Shown: one piece after another, positions 1-7,934 of the stretch
Numbering within the stretch: position 1 is the stretch's first letter
Layout of the letters: every line of letters begins with the position of its first letter
From: Gemmatimonadales bacterium
GTDB taxonomy: Bacteria > Gemmatimonadota > Gemmatimonadetes > Gemmatimonadales > GWC2-71-9
DNA length: 39,874 bases
Direction: 5' to 3'
Assembly (NCBI GenBank): GCA_025927545.1
Contig: JAICLE010000023.1
Location: 1-39,874 of the forward strand
Program-made: the position numbers and the translations under genes
Notes under the pieces: model-generated
What the model was told of the DNA's origin: nothing
Databases searched by the model: none
The model's input: only the letters and a program-made list of their open reading frames with translations

Positions 1-579
1 CCAGACGTCCCCCTGCGATGCCACGGCACGGCCGCGGAGGAGCGGATTGAACAAATCCGCCTGGGTATCGCCGTTGGGCACCTTGGACGCCTTGGACACG
101 ATATCGGCGCCGGCGGTGGTGTCCGACATGAAGGTGAGGTCGTCCGGGTTACTGGAGTTGTAGATCGGTTCGACTTCTTCCCCGTGCTGGGTCGTGCCCT
201 TGGGGTCGAAGAAGAAGGCGCCGGTGGTGTCACCCGCCCACTCCGGGTTGGCGTCGCCGCCGATGATGCCGGCGAGCTGCAGGCCGGAGTTGAAGACGTA
301 CTGGTCGGCGGTGCCCTTGGGCCAGAAGCCGCCACCGATGGTGGACGAGTTGGTCGAGTCCACGCAGACCTCGCCGTCCGAGTTCAGTCCGCAGTAAATG
401 CGGTTGACCGTCATCGCGCCGAGGGTGCGGGCAAACAGGCGGAAGCCGCGCTTCCCGGGCACGCCCGGCTTGGGCTTGGCGGGCTCCAGGGCCGCGGACG
501 CCGTGGGCGTCAGGACCGCCAGACCGAGCGAGCAGAGCGCGGCCAGCAGCACGGTGCGCGTACGCAAAAAGGAGTGCAT
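1..579 (-). CDS. Secreted protein of unknown function (3' end beyond the window)
   Basis: The frame is open from an ATG at 579 to the left edge, giving 193 codons without a stop, so the C-terminus lies outside the window. The N-terminus MHSFLRTRTVLLAALCSLGL followed by a short alanine-rich stretch is a convincing Sec signal peptide, cleaved near residues 28-30. The mature part is rich in Asn, Asp, Gly and Ser (for example residues around GGFWPKGTADQYVFNSG). That is typical of an extracellular or surface beta-rich protein, but I recognise no family. It lies 86 bp downstream of the TonB-dependent receptor on the same strand and is probably co-transcribed with it, so a role in binding or processing the receptor's substrate is possible. 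That role is inference. Confidence 0.7.
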   Translation of the reverse strand, partial: MHSFLRTRTVLLAALCSLGLAVLTPTASAALEPAKPKPGVPGKRGFRLFARTLGAMTVNRIYCGLNSDGEVCVDSTNSSTIGGGFWPKGTADQYVFNSGLQLAGIIGGDANPEWAGDTTGAFFFDPKGTTQHGEEVEPIYNSSNPDDLTFMSDTTAGADIVSKASKVPNGDTQADLFNPLLRGRAVASQGDVW

Positions 580-665
580 CGAGTCCTCTCTTCAAGTTGG
601 AACGAAGGGGGCCCGGCCTTCCGGCCGCCGGTCGGTGTGACCGGGGCCGGAATGCCGTGCTCAGC

Positions 666-3600
666 CTAGAAGTTCAGCTCCAGCCCGAGCCGGAACCGCC
701 GCGGCGAACTGGTGAAGTTGTGGATCCCGCGCACCTCGTCATAGAGGGCGTTGGATGCCGCGCGCTGCTCGTTCAGGTCGAACACGTGATCGCCGTTGCC
801 GTACCGCTCCTCGGTGCGGATCAGCGCGACGCAGTTCGGTGAGCCCGGAGAGCCATCCTGCTTGAGCCACGAGTCGCACCCGGTCCGGGGATCGGTCGCG
901 CCATTGAAGCTCAGGTCGATGGATCCGTCGTTGAGCAGGAAGCCGCCCCGGTCCGCCTCGTTCGCGTAGTCGGCGCTGTCGGCGGCGAAGTTCTGCGTCC
1001 GCTCCCGCTCGTTGGCTACGTCGTTCGTGGTCGTGAAGACCTGGATGATGTTCTTGAAGTTGAGGACGTTCCGCGCCTCCAGGTAGCCGGTGAGGTCCAT
1101 CCCCCGGATCGTGAAGCCCTTGGTCAGGCGCAGGTCCAGGTTCTTGTACGCCGGCAGCCGCGAGCTGTTGAGCGGCTCCGGGAAGGTGCGGTTACAGCTA
1201 TCGCCCGAGACGATGTCCTCGTCGCCGGAGTTCGGCGCGCAGGGCGTGTACGGGGTGCCGCTGGTGTAGCGGAAGGTGGCGAACAGGCCGACGTTCTGGA
1301 GCACCGAACCCAGCGTGGACCCGCGCTTCCAGTCGTTCGGGAAGTTGATCGCACCCGCCAAAGCCAGGTTGTGCGGCCGGTTGAAGTCGGTCGGCAGGAT
1401 GGCCTGCGGCGGCGGCTGGTTGCCGCCCGACACCTGGTTCAGCACCCGCGAGCCGAAGTCGAGGTACGTATCCGGGTCCGACCCGGTGTTCTTCGACTGC
1501 TGGTAGGTGTAGGAGAGCGTGCCGTTGAAGAAGTTGCCGAACCGGCGGTCGAGCCGAACGTCGACGCCGCGGGTGTTGCCGAAGTCCGCGTTGGTGATGA
1601 TGCGGAGGTTGTTGTCGATACCGCGCAGCGGGTCGAAGCGCGACACCAGACGGCCGGCGGCGTTGGCCAGATTGTCCTTGTTGTACGCCGCGATGTCGAG
1701 GACCATGTCGTCGCTGAATGCGTGCCGGATGCCGAATTCGAACGTGATCGTCTTCCCGAAGTCCAGGTCGCTGCCGTAGAAGTTGTTGGTGTTCGTGGTG
1801 GCCAGGTCGGTGTTGATGCCCTGCAGCACCACGCCGAAGTCCGGGGCCTGGACCTGGTGGGCGTAGGAGAACCGGAAATTGGTCCGGTCCGTCACCGGGA
1901 ACGACACCTGGATGTGCGGGCTCAGGTAGTCGTGCGCCTTGTCCCGCGGGAACAGCGAGTCGCTGGTGAAGAACGCCTGTGGATCGGTCGGGTTGAACGC
2001 CGGATTCGTCGAGATCCGCGGGAAGCCGTTCCACCGGCGCGCCCGGGTGTCGTACCGATCGTAGCGGAGCCCGCCCACCACCACCACGTCGCCGAGGTCG
2101 AGCCGGTCCTCGAGGAACGCGTTCCAGCGGATGGGCTTTTCCATGTAGAAGTCGGAGAACGCCTGGCTGTCGAGCTGGTGCGAGTAGCTGTCGAGATGGT
2201 ACTGGGTGAACTCGCCGCCCAGCTTGAGCCGGTTATAGCGGTCGAACTGCCAGTCCAGGTTGGCCTTGCCGATGTAGCGGTTCTCGCGATAGAGCACCAG
2301 CGTCTGGGAAAACCGCGAGGACCCGGCCGGACCGCCGCTCTCGGGGAAGAGCACCGAGGCGAACTCGTCCAGATTGTACAGGCCGTAGGCGTTGTTCCGC
2401 CACTCGTCGGTGAGCGCGTACTGCGCCGTGTTCTCCAGATTGTAGGGCGACCGGCGGCTGCCGGCGATATTCTGCCGGTAGTTGTTGAGCAGGCTGTCGT
2501 CCAGCGGGAAGTTGTCGAAATTGAACAGGAAGTCGATCGGCTTGATCATGAACCCGCCGAACGGATCGCGGGTGTTGAGCTCGCTCTCACCCGTCATCGT
2601 CCCGTTGATCGTGCGGTCGGTCTGGTAGGACAGGTAGACGTCCAGCGCCAGCGCCCGCTCGGTGCTCCGGGTCAGGTTCTGGGTCCAGTTGAGGGTGAGG
2701 ACGTTGCTCCAGTTCCGGAAGGCCGGCAGGTTCTGCGGGGTGGAGAGCGCGCCGTAGGTCAGGAACCGGCCCGCGACGTCCAGGTTTTCGCGGAAGGTCC
2801 GCCCCTCGAACTGGCTGCTCAGCGCCGTGAGCGCGATACGCGAGCCGGTGCCGAACGTGTAGTTGAGCTTGCCGGTGAGCTGGTACGTGGAGCGCGCCGA
2901 CCAGGGCACCCGCACGCCCTGGCAGTCCACGCCGTAATTGCTGGCGATGCCCGGGTCGGTGCTGTTGGCGAAGGTGTCGCAGTCGCCCCGGGAGATGGCG
3001 TAGTTGTACACCGGGACGAGGGTCGTATCCGCCGCCGGGTCGTTCACCGCGCTCGGCACCCGCAGCGTGGTGTCGATCCCCGCCTGCAGGAAGATCGGGA
3101 ACTTCTGGCTGTCGAACCCGCTCTCGACCGACTGCTGTCCCTCGAGCGACCCCGAGACGTAGAACGTGAAGTTCTTCGCGATCGGCCCGCCCAGGCTGGC
3201 CAGCACCCGATTGAAGCCGATGCTGTTGCCCACGCCGAACGGCTCGTCGGTCTCGTAGTTCAGGGACCCGCTGTACCGGTCGCCGCCGGTCCGGGTGGAC
3301 AATGAAATGACGCCCGACTGGGCGTTGCCGAACTCGGCCGACGACGATCCGGTGGTGACCGACGCCTCTTCCAGCGTGTTCTTGCCGATGGCGATCTGCG
3401 TGCCCGCCGACCCGCGGCGCGAGTCGCCACGGTAGCCCGGCGAGACCGGCACGCCGTCGATGTAGGTCACGGCCTCCTCGGTGCGGCCGCCGCGGATCGA
3501 GATGGCGCTCCCGCTGGAGTTGGCCGCCACCACGCCCGGCTGCAGGATGAGGACGCTGTTCAGCCGGTCCACCGGCAGCTTCTCGGTGAACACGCCGTCG

Positions 3601-4046
3601 ATCCGCTGCTTCGAGGTGACCTCGTCGCGCGGCACCAGCGGCTGGGTCTGGGTGACGACGGTGATCTCCTGGATCTCGACCGCCGTCTGCTCGAGCTGGA
3701 CGTCCACCGTGATCGTCTGGCCGGCGAGGACCTTCACGCCTTCGACCTGGGTGGACTTGTACCCGATGAAGGCCGCGCGGACCGCCACCGTGCTGGCAGG
3801 GACGTTGTTGATGAAATAGTAGCCCTGAGGGTTGGTGAGGGCGTTGAACGCCGTCCCCACCACATACACCTGGGCGTTGGCGATGGGCGCGCCCGCCTGA
3901 TCTCGCACCCTGCCTTCGATTTTACCAGTCGAGCCCTGGGCGAGGAGCGAGCCGGCTCCCAGGCCCAGCGCGACTGCCGCGAGCGCGACCGATCGCGAAA
4001 GCGATCGCGCGACGCGTGCGAAGGCGCTGACACGGCTTTGCTTCAT
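666..4046 (-). CDS. TonB-dependent receptor with N-terminal carboxypeptidase-regulatory-like domain
   Basis: This is a 1126-residue outer-membrane transporter that would import a large substrate using TonB/ExbBD energy. I place the start at the ATG at 4046 (MKQSRVSAF...), which has a GGAGG ribosome site 8 bases upstream and begins a signal peptide ending near LLAQG. An upstream in-frame ATG at 4154 would add an unlikely leader. Residues about 38-120 form a CarboxypepD_reg-like beta sandwich (KIEGRVRDQAGAPIANAQV). A plug domain follows (about 130-260, with SIRGG, YIDGVPV and SAEFGNAQSGVI). The rest is a long beta barrel that ends in the outer-membrane signature RRFRLGLELNF with a terminal Phe. 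This is the SusC/RagA-like architecture; the substrate cannot be told. A minus-strand promoter is visible at 4254-4282. Confidence 0.93.
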   Translation of the reverse strand: MKQSRVSAFARVARSLSRSVALAAVALGLGAGSLLAQGSTGKIEGRVRDQAGAPIANAQVYVVGTAFNALTNPQGYYFINNVPASTVAVRAAFIGYKSTQVEGVKVLAGQTITVDVQLEQTAVEIQEITVVTQTQPLVPRDEVTSKQRIDGVFTEKLPVDRLNSVLILQPGVVAANSSGSAISIRGGRTEEAVTYIDGVPVSPGYRGDSRRGSAGTQIAIGKNTLEEASVTTGSSSAEFGNAQSGVISLSTRTGGDRYSGSLNYETDEPFGVGNSIGFNRVLASLGGPIAKNFTFYVSGSLEGQQSVESGFDSQKFPIFLQAGIDTTLRVPSAVNDPAADTTLVPVYNYAISRGDCDTFANSTDPGIASNYGVDCQGVRVPWSARSTYQLTGKLNYTFGTGSRIALTALSSQFEGRTFRENLDVAGRFLTYGALSTPQNLPAFRNWSNVLTLNWTQNLTRSTERALALDVYLSYQTDRTINGTMTGESELNTRDPFGGFMIKPIDFLFNFDNFPLDDSLLNNYRQNIAGSRRSPYNLENTAQYALTDEWRNNAYGLYNLDEFASVLFPESGGPAGSSRFSQTLVLYRENRYIGKANLDWQFDRYNRLKLGGEFTQYHLDSYSHQLDSQAFSDFYMEKPIRWNAFLEDRLDLGDVVVVGGLRYDRYDTRARRWNGFPRISTNPAFNPTDPQAFFTSDSLFPRDKAHDYLSPHIQVSFPVTDRTNFRFSYAHQVQAPDFGVVLQGINTDLATTNTNNFYGSDLDFGKTITFEFGIRHAFSDDMVLDIAAYNKDNLANAAGRLVSRFDPLRGIDNNLRIITNADFGNTRGVDVRLDRRFGNFFNGTLSYTYQQSKNTGSDPDTYLDFGSRVLNQVSGGNQPPPQAILPTDFNRPHNLALAGAINFPNDWKRGSTLGSVLQNVGLFATFRYTSGTPYTPCAPNSGDEDIVSGDSCNRTFPEPLNSSRLPAYKNLDLRLTKGFTIRGMDLTGYLEARNVLNFKNIIQVFTTTNDVANERERTQNFAADSADYANEADRGGFLLNDGSIDLSFNGATDPRTGCDSWLKQDGSPGSPNCVALIRTEERYGNGDHVFDLNEQRAASNALYDEVRGIHNFTSSPRRFRLGLELNF

Positions 4047-4253
4047 GGATACGTCCTCCAAAGGCGTGAACCTGCGCGTACGACCGACTTCCGCGTCGAT
4101 CACTTCGGGCGGGGAGCGCACACGCCCCCCTGGGCACGGTGGCCCATGTGGCATGCGACAGCTGTGGGATTACACCTGCGTCGTGAAGAGGAGTACGATC
4201 ACGCGGGCATTGCGCCAGCGTGTGCGACGACCGCGGCCCGGTCGACGCCGCCT

Positions 4254-4282
4254 AATATGGAGCGCGCAAAATTGCGTGTCAA
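4254..4282 (-). promoter_or_regulatory. Sigma-70-type promoter for the TonB-dependent receptor
   Basis: Read on the minus strand, TTGACA (4282-4277) and CATATT (4259-4254) are separated by exactly 17 bases. The -35 matches the consensus perfectly and the -10 matches 4 of 6 positions. Transcription would start near 4247, leaving a leader of about 200 bases before the ATG at 4046. The remainder of the 426-bp gap (4047-4472) shows no gene and no clear riboswitch. Confidence 0.5.
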
Positions 4283-4472
4283 GCAAATGCCGCGGCGCGA
4301 GGCCGGGCGCTCACCATCATGTAACTCTGTTTAGCCCGCGAAGTTGCCTATTGAAACACGAGCGGTCGTCATCGCGACGAAGGATGGCGGCAACGGTGGT
4401 GTGATCGATTTTTCAATCGGAACCGCGGACGGACGCGATAGTAACGCCACCCGGAAGTTTTGGGAAGGGCGG

Positions 4473-5639
4473 CTACCCGGGAACGATCAGCTCGCGCTGC
4501 GGCGAACCGGGCGTGAGCTCGAGTCCCGCCGCGGCCCAGTGCATGTTGATCTCGCTGCGCACGCCGAATTCCCCGGGGAGATACACGCCCGGTTCCACCG
4601 AGAACCCCACGCCCGGGACGAGCCGGCGGTCGTCGTGAGTCTCGTAGTCGTCGAGGTGCGGCCCGGAGCCGTGCAGGTCGCGGTCGATCGAGTGGCCCGT
4701 CCGGTGGACGAACGCGCTCCCGAATCCCGCCGCCTCGATCACGCCACGCGCCGCCCGGTCGGCCTCGTACCCGGCGATGGGCCGCCCCGCCGCCGCCGCG
4801 CCCATGACGGCGGCCACCGCCGCGTCGCGGGCCGCGCGCACCGTCTCCCACACCAGCTCGACCCGCTTCGGCACCGGGCTCCCGGCGAACCCCATCCAGG
4901 TCTGGTCGGCGAACACCGTGTCGAGACGCCGCCCCGCCCAGAGGTCGAGCAGCACCACGTCGCCGGTGCGAAGGGTCGCGTCCCGGCCGGCGTGCGGCTC
5001 ATAGTGCGGATTGGCCGAATTGGCCCCGAAGGCGACGATCGGGAAGGTGTCGAACACCAGCCCCCGCGACTCTGCCGCCGCCACGACGCTCGCCTGCAGC
5101 GCGGTCTCGGTGAGACCGGTCCCGCCCTCGCGCACCGCCCGCGCGAGCGCGGCCCGCGCCACCTCGGCCAGCACCTCCGCGGCGAAACGGTGGTCGGCCG
5201 CCTCCTCGGACGTCCACCCGGCCGCGAACCGGCTCACCAGCGCCCCCGAGGAGACCACGGTGGCACCCAGCCGCCGGACCAGCTCGACCACGCCGTACGG
5301 CACCCGGTCGAGGTACGGCACCGCGTCGTCGGGTGAGATCTCCATTGCGAGCCGCCGGCCCGCGACGACCGACCCGAGCGCCGCATGAAGCTCCTCCCAC
5401 CGGGCGTAGGGCAGCACCCGTCCGGCGAAACCCTCTACCGACGCGAGCTCGATCTTGTGCGCCACCGCGACCGGGTCGCCGTCCCGCGGCAGCAGCACGA
5501 ACAGCCGGCGGGTGTTGAGCCCGCTGAGGCCCAGCACCCGTGTCGCCACCGGATTGAGCCCGTGAAACGCGTAGAGGAGCCAGGCGTCGGCGCCCGCCTC
5601 GGCCAGCGCGTCCCGGAGCGCCGCGCGGTCGGGAATCAC
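4473..5639 (-). CDS. M24-family metallopeptidase (Xaa-Pro aminopeptidase-like)
   Basis: This is a 388-residue protein of the pita-bread fold, which uses two metal ions to cleave N-terminal residues, often before proline. The five metal ligands are visible: the two Asp in LLDLWAGRRLDTVFAD, His in HRTGHSID, Glu in FSVEPGVYLP and Glu in VRSEINMHW. The N-terminal half (to about residue 150) is the creatinase-type non-catalytic domain. The start is a GTG at 5639 that overlaps the TGA of the upstream V4R-like gene by four bases, so the two are translationally coupled. It has no signal peptide and is therefore cytoplasmic. The exact substrate (dipeptide, Xaa-Pro or other) is not determinable. Confidence 0.9.
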   Translation of the reverse strand: MIPDRAALRDALAEAGADAWLLYAFHGLNPVATRVLGLSGLNTRRLFVLLPRDGDPVAVAHKIELASVEGFAGRVLPYARWEELHAALGSVVAGRRLAMEISPDDAVPYLDRVPYGVVELVRRLGATVVSSGALVSRFAAGWTSEEAADHRFAAEVLAEVARAALARAVREGGTGLTETALQASVVAAAESRGLVFDTFPIVAFGANSANPHYEPHAGRDATLRTGDVVLLDLWAGRRLDTVFADQTWMGFAGSPVPKRVELVWETVRAARDAAVAAVMGAAAAGRPIAGYEADRAARGVIEAAGFGSAFVHRTGHSIDRDLHGSGPHLDDYETHDDRRLVPGVGFSVEPGVYLPGEFGVRSEINMHWAAAGLELTPGSPQRELIVPG

Positions 5640-6265
5640 TCGTAGACCTCGGCCGCCACGCAGCGCCAGACGCAGGCCTCGTCTCCGCGCGAGCGGCAGG
5701 CCTCGTGGAGCATGGCGCCCTCGAAGCCGCTCAGCGAACGGAGCAGCTCGCCGTAGGCGGCACCATAGAACGCGCAGGCCGCGCCGTCCGGGACGGCGAG
5801 GATCGAGAGCGGATCGGCCATGCGCACCTCGGTGCCGGTGGCCGGCGCCCGGAGCTCGCCGCCGAACACCTGGCCCGCGAGCCGCGCGGCGGCTCGGCGC
5901 GAGACCCGGCGGCCCAGTCGGCCGGGCGACACCCGCGCGAGCGTCCGCGCGGAGCGCCCGCCCGAGCGGACGGCGTGGCGCGCGGCCCGCCGCCCCGCGT
6001 CGGCGAACACCAGCGGCGCGTCCGGCCGCCGCCCTACCAGCCGGATCACCGAGACGACCTCGTCGAGCTCGACCGTCCCGTCTCGCTCTGCGGCGGTGCG
6101 ATAGCGCTGGATCTGCGCCGCCACGGTAGGGCTCAGTCCCAGCCGGCGCACGACGATCTCTTCGGCGAGCTCGTCGAGTCCGTCCTCGACGGGCGTATCG
6201 AGGTTGCGGATCGCCTCGAGCAGACTGAGGGGAACGAGCGCGGGGACGGCGGGAGGAGTAGGCAC
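5636..6265 (-). CDS. V4R-like (4-vinyl reductase/hydrocarbon-binding) domain protein
   Basis: The protein has 209 residues and starts with GTG at 6265. Its last 60 residues resemble a V4R domain: an alpha segment (AFYGAAYGELLRSLSGF) followed by the cysteine pair in CRSRGDEACVWRC. V4R modules bind small hydrophobic molecules or metals and occur in BchJ and in ligand-sensing regulators. The first 90 residues are helical and acidic, with no family I recognise. A basic Arg-rich linker lies between them. It is coupled to the M24 peptidase (4-bp overlap) and is divergent, across only 43 bp, from the ECF sigma factor. The V4R assignment rests on motif pattern alone; a plain hypothetical protein is the alternative. 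Confidence 0.6.
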   Translation of the reverse strand: MPTPPAVPALVPLSLLEAIRNLDTPVEDGLDELAEEIVVRRLGLSPTVAAQIQRYRTAAERDGTVELDEVVSVIRLVGRRPDAPLVFADAGRRAARHAVRSGGRSARTLARVSPGRLGRRVSRRAAARLAGQVFGGELRAPATGTEVRMADPLSILAVPDGAACAFYGAAYGELLRSLSGFEGAMLHEACRSRGDEACVWRCVAAEVYE

Positions 6266-6294
6266 GGGAATCGTGCCCGCAAGCTAGCGGGTCC
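6266..6294 (+). promoter_or_regulatory. Possible SigR-type autoregulated promoter
   Basis: GGGAAT at 6266-6271 matches the -35 element of SigR/SigH promoters (GGGAAT-N18/19-GTT). GTCC follows at 6291-6294 after 19 bases and is a partial -10 match. Transcription would start around 6301-6304, giving an almost leaderless mRNA for the sigma gene at 6309, which lacks a clear ribosome site. SigR-group sigma factors commonly transcribe their own genes. The -10 is imperfect, so this is tentative. Confidence 0.35.
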
Positions 6295-6308
6295 ATTACA
6301 TTCTTTCC

Positions 6309-6881
6309 ATGGCCGAGCCCTCCACCGCCGGGCGTCAGTTCAACGCCGAGGCGCTGCCCCATCTTGACGCGCTGTACCGCACCGCGCTCCGCCTCACCGG
6401 CGATCCGTCCCAGGCGGAAGACCTGGTCCAGGATACCATGCTCAAGGCCTACCGGGCGTGGCGGCAATACCAGCCGGGAACCAACGCCAAGGGTTGGCTG
6501 CTCACCATCCTGCGGAACACGTTCATCAACGACTACCGGCGCCGGAAGCTGGAGCCGATCGCCACCGACCTGGAGCTGGTCGAGCCGCATGCCCTCTATC
6601 GCGCCATCGAGGACGTCGACCCCGAGGGCGCGTTCTTCGCCAAGATCGTGGACGAAAAGGTGCTGGAGGCGATCGACGCGCTGCCGCCCGACTTCCGGGA
6701 GGTGCTGGTGCTGAGTGATATGGAAGGGATGAGCTACGGCGAGATCGCGGAGGCCCTCGAGATCCCGGTCGGGACCGTCAAGTCACGCCTGTTCCGCGCG
6801 CGCCGGCTGCTGCAGTCCTCGCTCTACGCCTACGCGGTGGAGACGGGAATAATTCCGCCCCGGGAGAATCATGATGGGTGA
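6309..6881 (+). CDS. ECF sigma factor of the SigR/SigH (ECF12-like) group
   Basis: The protein has 190 residues. Region 2 spans about residues 17-85: DALYRTALRLTGDPSQAEDLVQ, then the core-binding and -10 recognition stretch GTNAKGWLLTILRNTFINDY. Region 4 spans about 117-170 (LPPDFREVLVLSDMEGMSY, then the helix-turn-helix EIAEALEIPVGTVKSRLFRAR). The GTNxKxWLxxILxNTFIN signature is characteristic of the actinobacterial SigR/SigH thiol-stress group. This fits the RsrA-like zinc protein encoded directly after it (11-bp overlap). It would direct RNA polymerase to a stress regulon, probably including its own operon and possibly the biosynthetic genes behind it. Confidence 0.92.
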   Translation: MAEPSTAGRQFNAEALPHLDALYRTALRLTGDPSQAEDLVQDTMLKAYRAWRQYQPGTNAKGWLLTILRNTFINDYRRRKLEPIATDLELVEPHALYRAIEDVDPEGAFFAKIVDEKVLEAIDALPPDFREVLVLSDMEGMSYGEIAEALEIPVGTVKSRLFRARRLLQSSLYAYAVETGIIPPRENHDG

Positions 6882-7122
6882 GCCGATCAACTGCCGCGAG
6901 GCGGCGGAACGGCTGCAGGATTTTCTCAAGCAGGAGCTGACCCCGGAGCTCGAGGCGGAGATGCAGGCGCACCTCGAGCGCTGCCGCCCCTGCTTCGACG
7001 AGGCGCGGTTCGAGGCCAACTTCGTGCTCATGCTCGAGGTCCGGGCGCGCCGCGTCGAGTGTCCCGCCGCGCTCCGGGCGCGCATCGCCCGCCTGCTGCA
7101 GAGCGAGATGGAGCGCGGCTGA
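6871..7122 (+). CDS. RsrA-like zinc-binding anti-sigma factor
   Basis: This is an 83-residue cytoplasmic protein that starts with ATG at 6871 inside the end of the sigma gene. It has an N-terminal Cys (INCREAAERLQDFL) and then H-x3-C-x2-C (HLERCRPC). This is the zinc-associated anti-sigma (ZAS) motif, in the same order as in RsrA. In RsrA, disulfide stress oxidises these cysteines, releases zinc and frees SigR. An additional Cys lies in VECPAALRARI near residue 67. There is no membrane segment, which fits a soluble redox switch rather than an envelope-stress anti-sigma factor. Confidence 0.85.
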   Translation: MMGEPINCREAAERLQDFLKQELTPELEAEMQAHLERCRPCFDEARFEANFVLMLEVRARRVECPAALRARIARLLQSEMERG

Positions 7123-7130
7123 CGGCGGCA

Positions 7131-7904
7131 GTGCTCCCGTCGGTCGCGGCGCTCGCGGCGGGGGCGGTGGCGCTGCTCGCCTGGCGGGCACGCTCGCTGA
7201 CGGGCGGCGGCGCGGCGGCGGGCTGGCTCGTCGGTACGCTGGTGCTGGTGGGGACGGGGTGGTCGGGCGGCGCGGTGCTGGCCGCCTTTTTCGTCTCCAG
7301 CAGCGTGGTCGGCCGGCTGGCGCCGGCTCAGCCCTCGCTGGATGCCAAGGGCGAGCGCCGGGACGAACGCCAGGTCGGGGCCAACGGCGGGGCCGCCGCG
7401 GCCGGCGCGCTCCTCGGCCTGTGGCAGCCCGGGCTCGGTCTCTGGATCGTGACCGGGAGCCTGGCTGCCGCGGCGGCCGACACCTGGGCCAGCAGTATCG
7501 GCGCCCGGAGCCGCGCGGCGCCGCGGCTGAGGCTCCTCGGGCCGCGGGTCGCTCCGGGAACGAGCGGTGGAATGACGCCGCTGGGCTGTGCCGGCGCGCT
7601 GGTCGGCGCGGTGCTCGTGGCGGCTACGGGAGCGGCCGCCGGGAGCGCTCCCGCGCTCCTGCCCATGGGAACGCTGGTAGGTTTCGCCGGCATGTTCGCC
7701 GACTCCGTGCTCGGGTCGGTGTTGCAGGGCCGCTTCCGCTGCCCCGTCTGCGGGCAAGCCAGCGAGTGGCAGGTGCATCGCTGCGGGGCCCGCACCGTAC
7801 CGGAGGGAGGGCTGGCATGGCTGGACAACGACGGAGTGAACCTCGCCGCCACCTCGCTCGCCGCCGTGGTGGCCGGCGTGGCCTGGCTGGCGTGGCAGCG
7901 CTGA
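7131..7904 (+). CDS. DUF92 family integral membrane protein (phytyl-phosphate kinase-like)
   Basis: This is a polytopic membrane protein of about 257 residues that matches the DUF92/TIGR00297 family. Markers are the N-terminal hydrophobic helices, the DAKGERRDERQVGANGG loop, AAAAADTWASSIGA, the GTSGGMTPLG turn and a C-terminal ending with helices. The plant member VTE6 phosphorylates phytyl phosphate in tocopherol synthesis; bacterial roles are mostly untested. The start is taken as GTG at 7131, eight bases after the anti-sigma stop; the exact start is uncertain. It is followed after 30 bp by a geranylgeranyl-reductase-like flavoprotein, so a prenyl or other lipid substrate is plausible. That is inference. 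Confidence 0.75.
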   Translation: MLPSVAALAAGAVALLAWRARSLTGGGAAAGWLVGTLVLVGTGWSGGAVLAAFFVSSSVVGRLAPAQPSLDAKGERRDERQVGANGGAAAAGALLGLWQPGLGLWIVTGSLAAAAADTWASSIGARSRAAPRLRLLGPRVAPGTSGGMTPLGCAGALVGAVLVAATGAAAGSAPALLPMGTLVGFAGMFADSVLGSVLQGRFRCPVCGQASEWQVHRCGARTVPEGGLAWLDNDGVNLAATSLAAVVAGVAWLAWQR

Positions 7905-7934
7905 GCCGCCGACTGCCCGAGCCGCCCGTGTTCG

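Noticed and set aside
580-665. Terminator between the TonB receptor and the next gene
   Set aside because: A 6-bp hairpin (628-644) exists but has no T-run. Read-through into the secreted-protein gene seems more likely.
1371-3305. A 644-codon plus-strand open frame opposite the TonB-dependent receptor
   Set aside because: The composition is Val/Glu/Arg-rich with no recognisable domain. The receptor frame on the minus strand is certain.
5636-6265. BchJ-like bacteriochlorophyll biosynthesis protein, suggesting a photosynthesis cluster
   Set aside because: Only a V4R-like C-terminus is seen and no other bch, crt or puf gene is in the window.
5639-6590. Long N-terminal extension of the M24 peptidase frame
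   Set aside because: The frame stays open upstream by chance but is Arg/Ala-rich and crosses the V4R-like and sigma genes. The coupled GTG at 5639 gives the normal family length.
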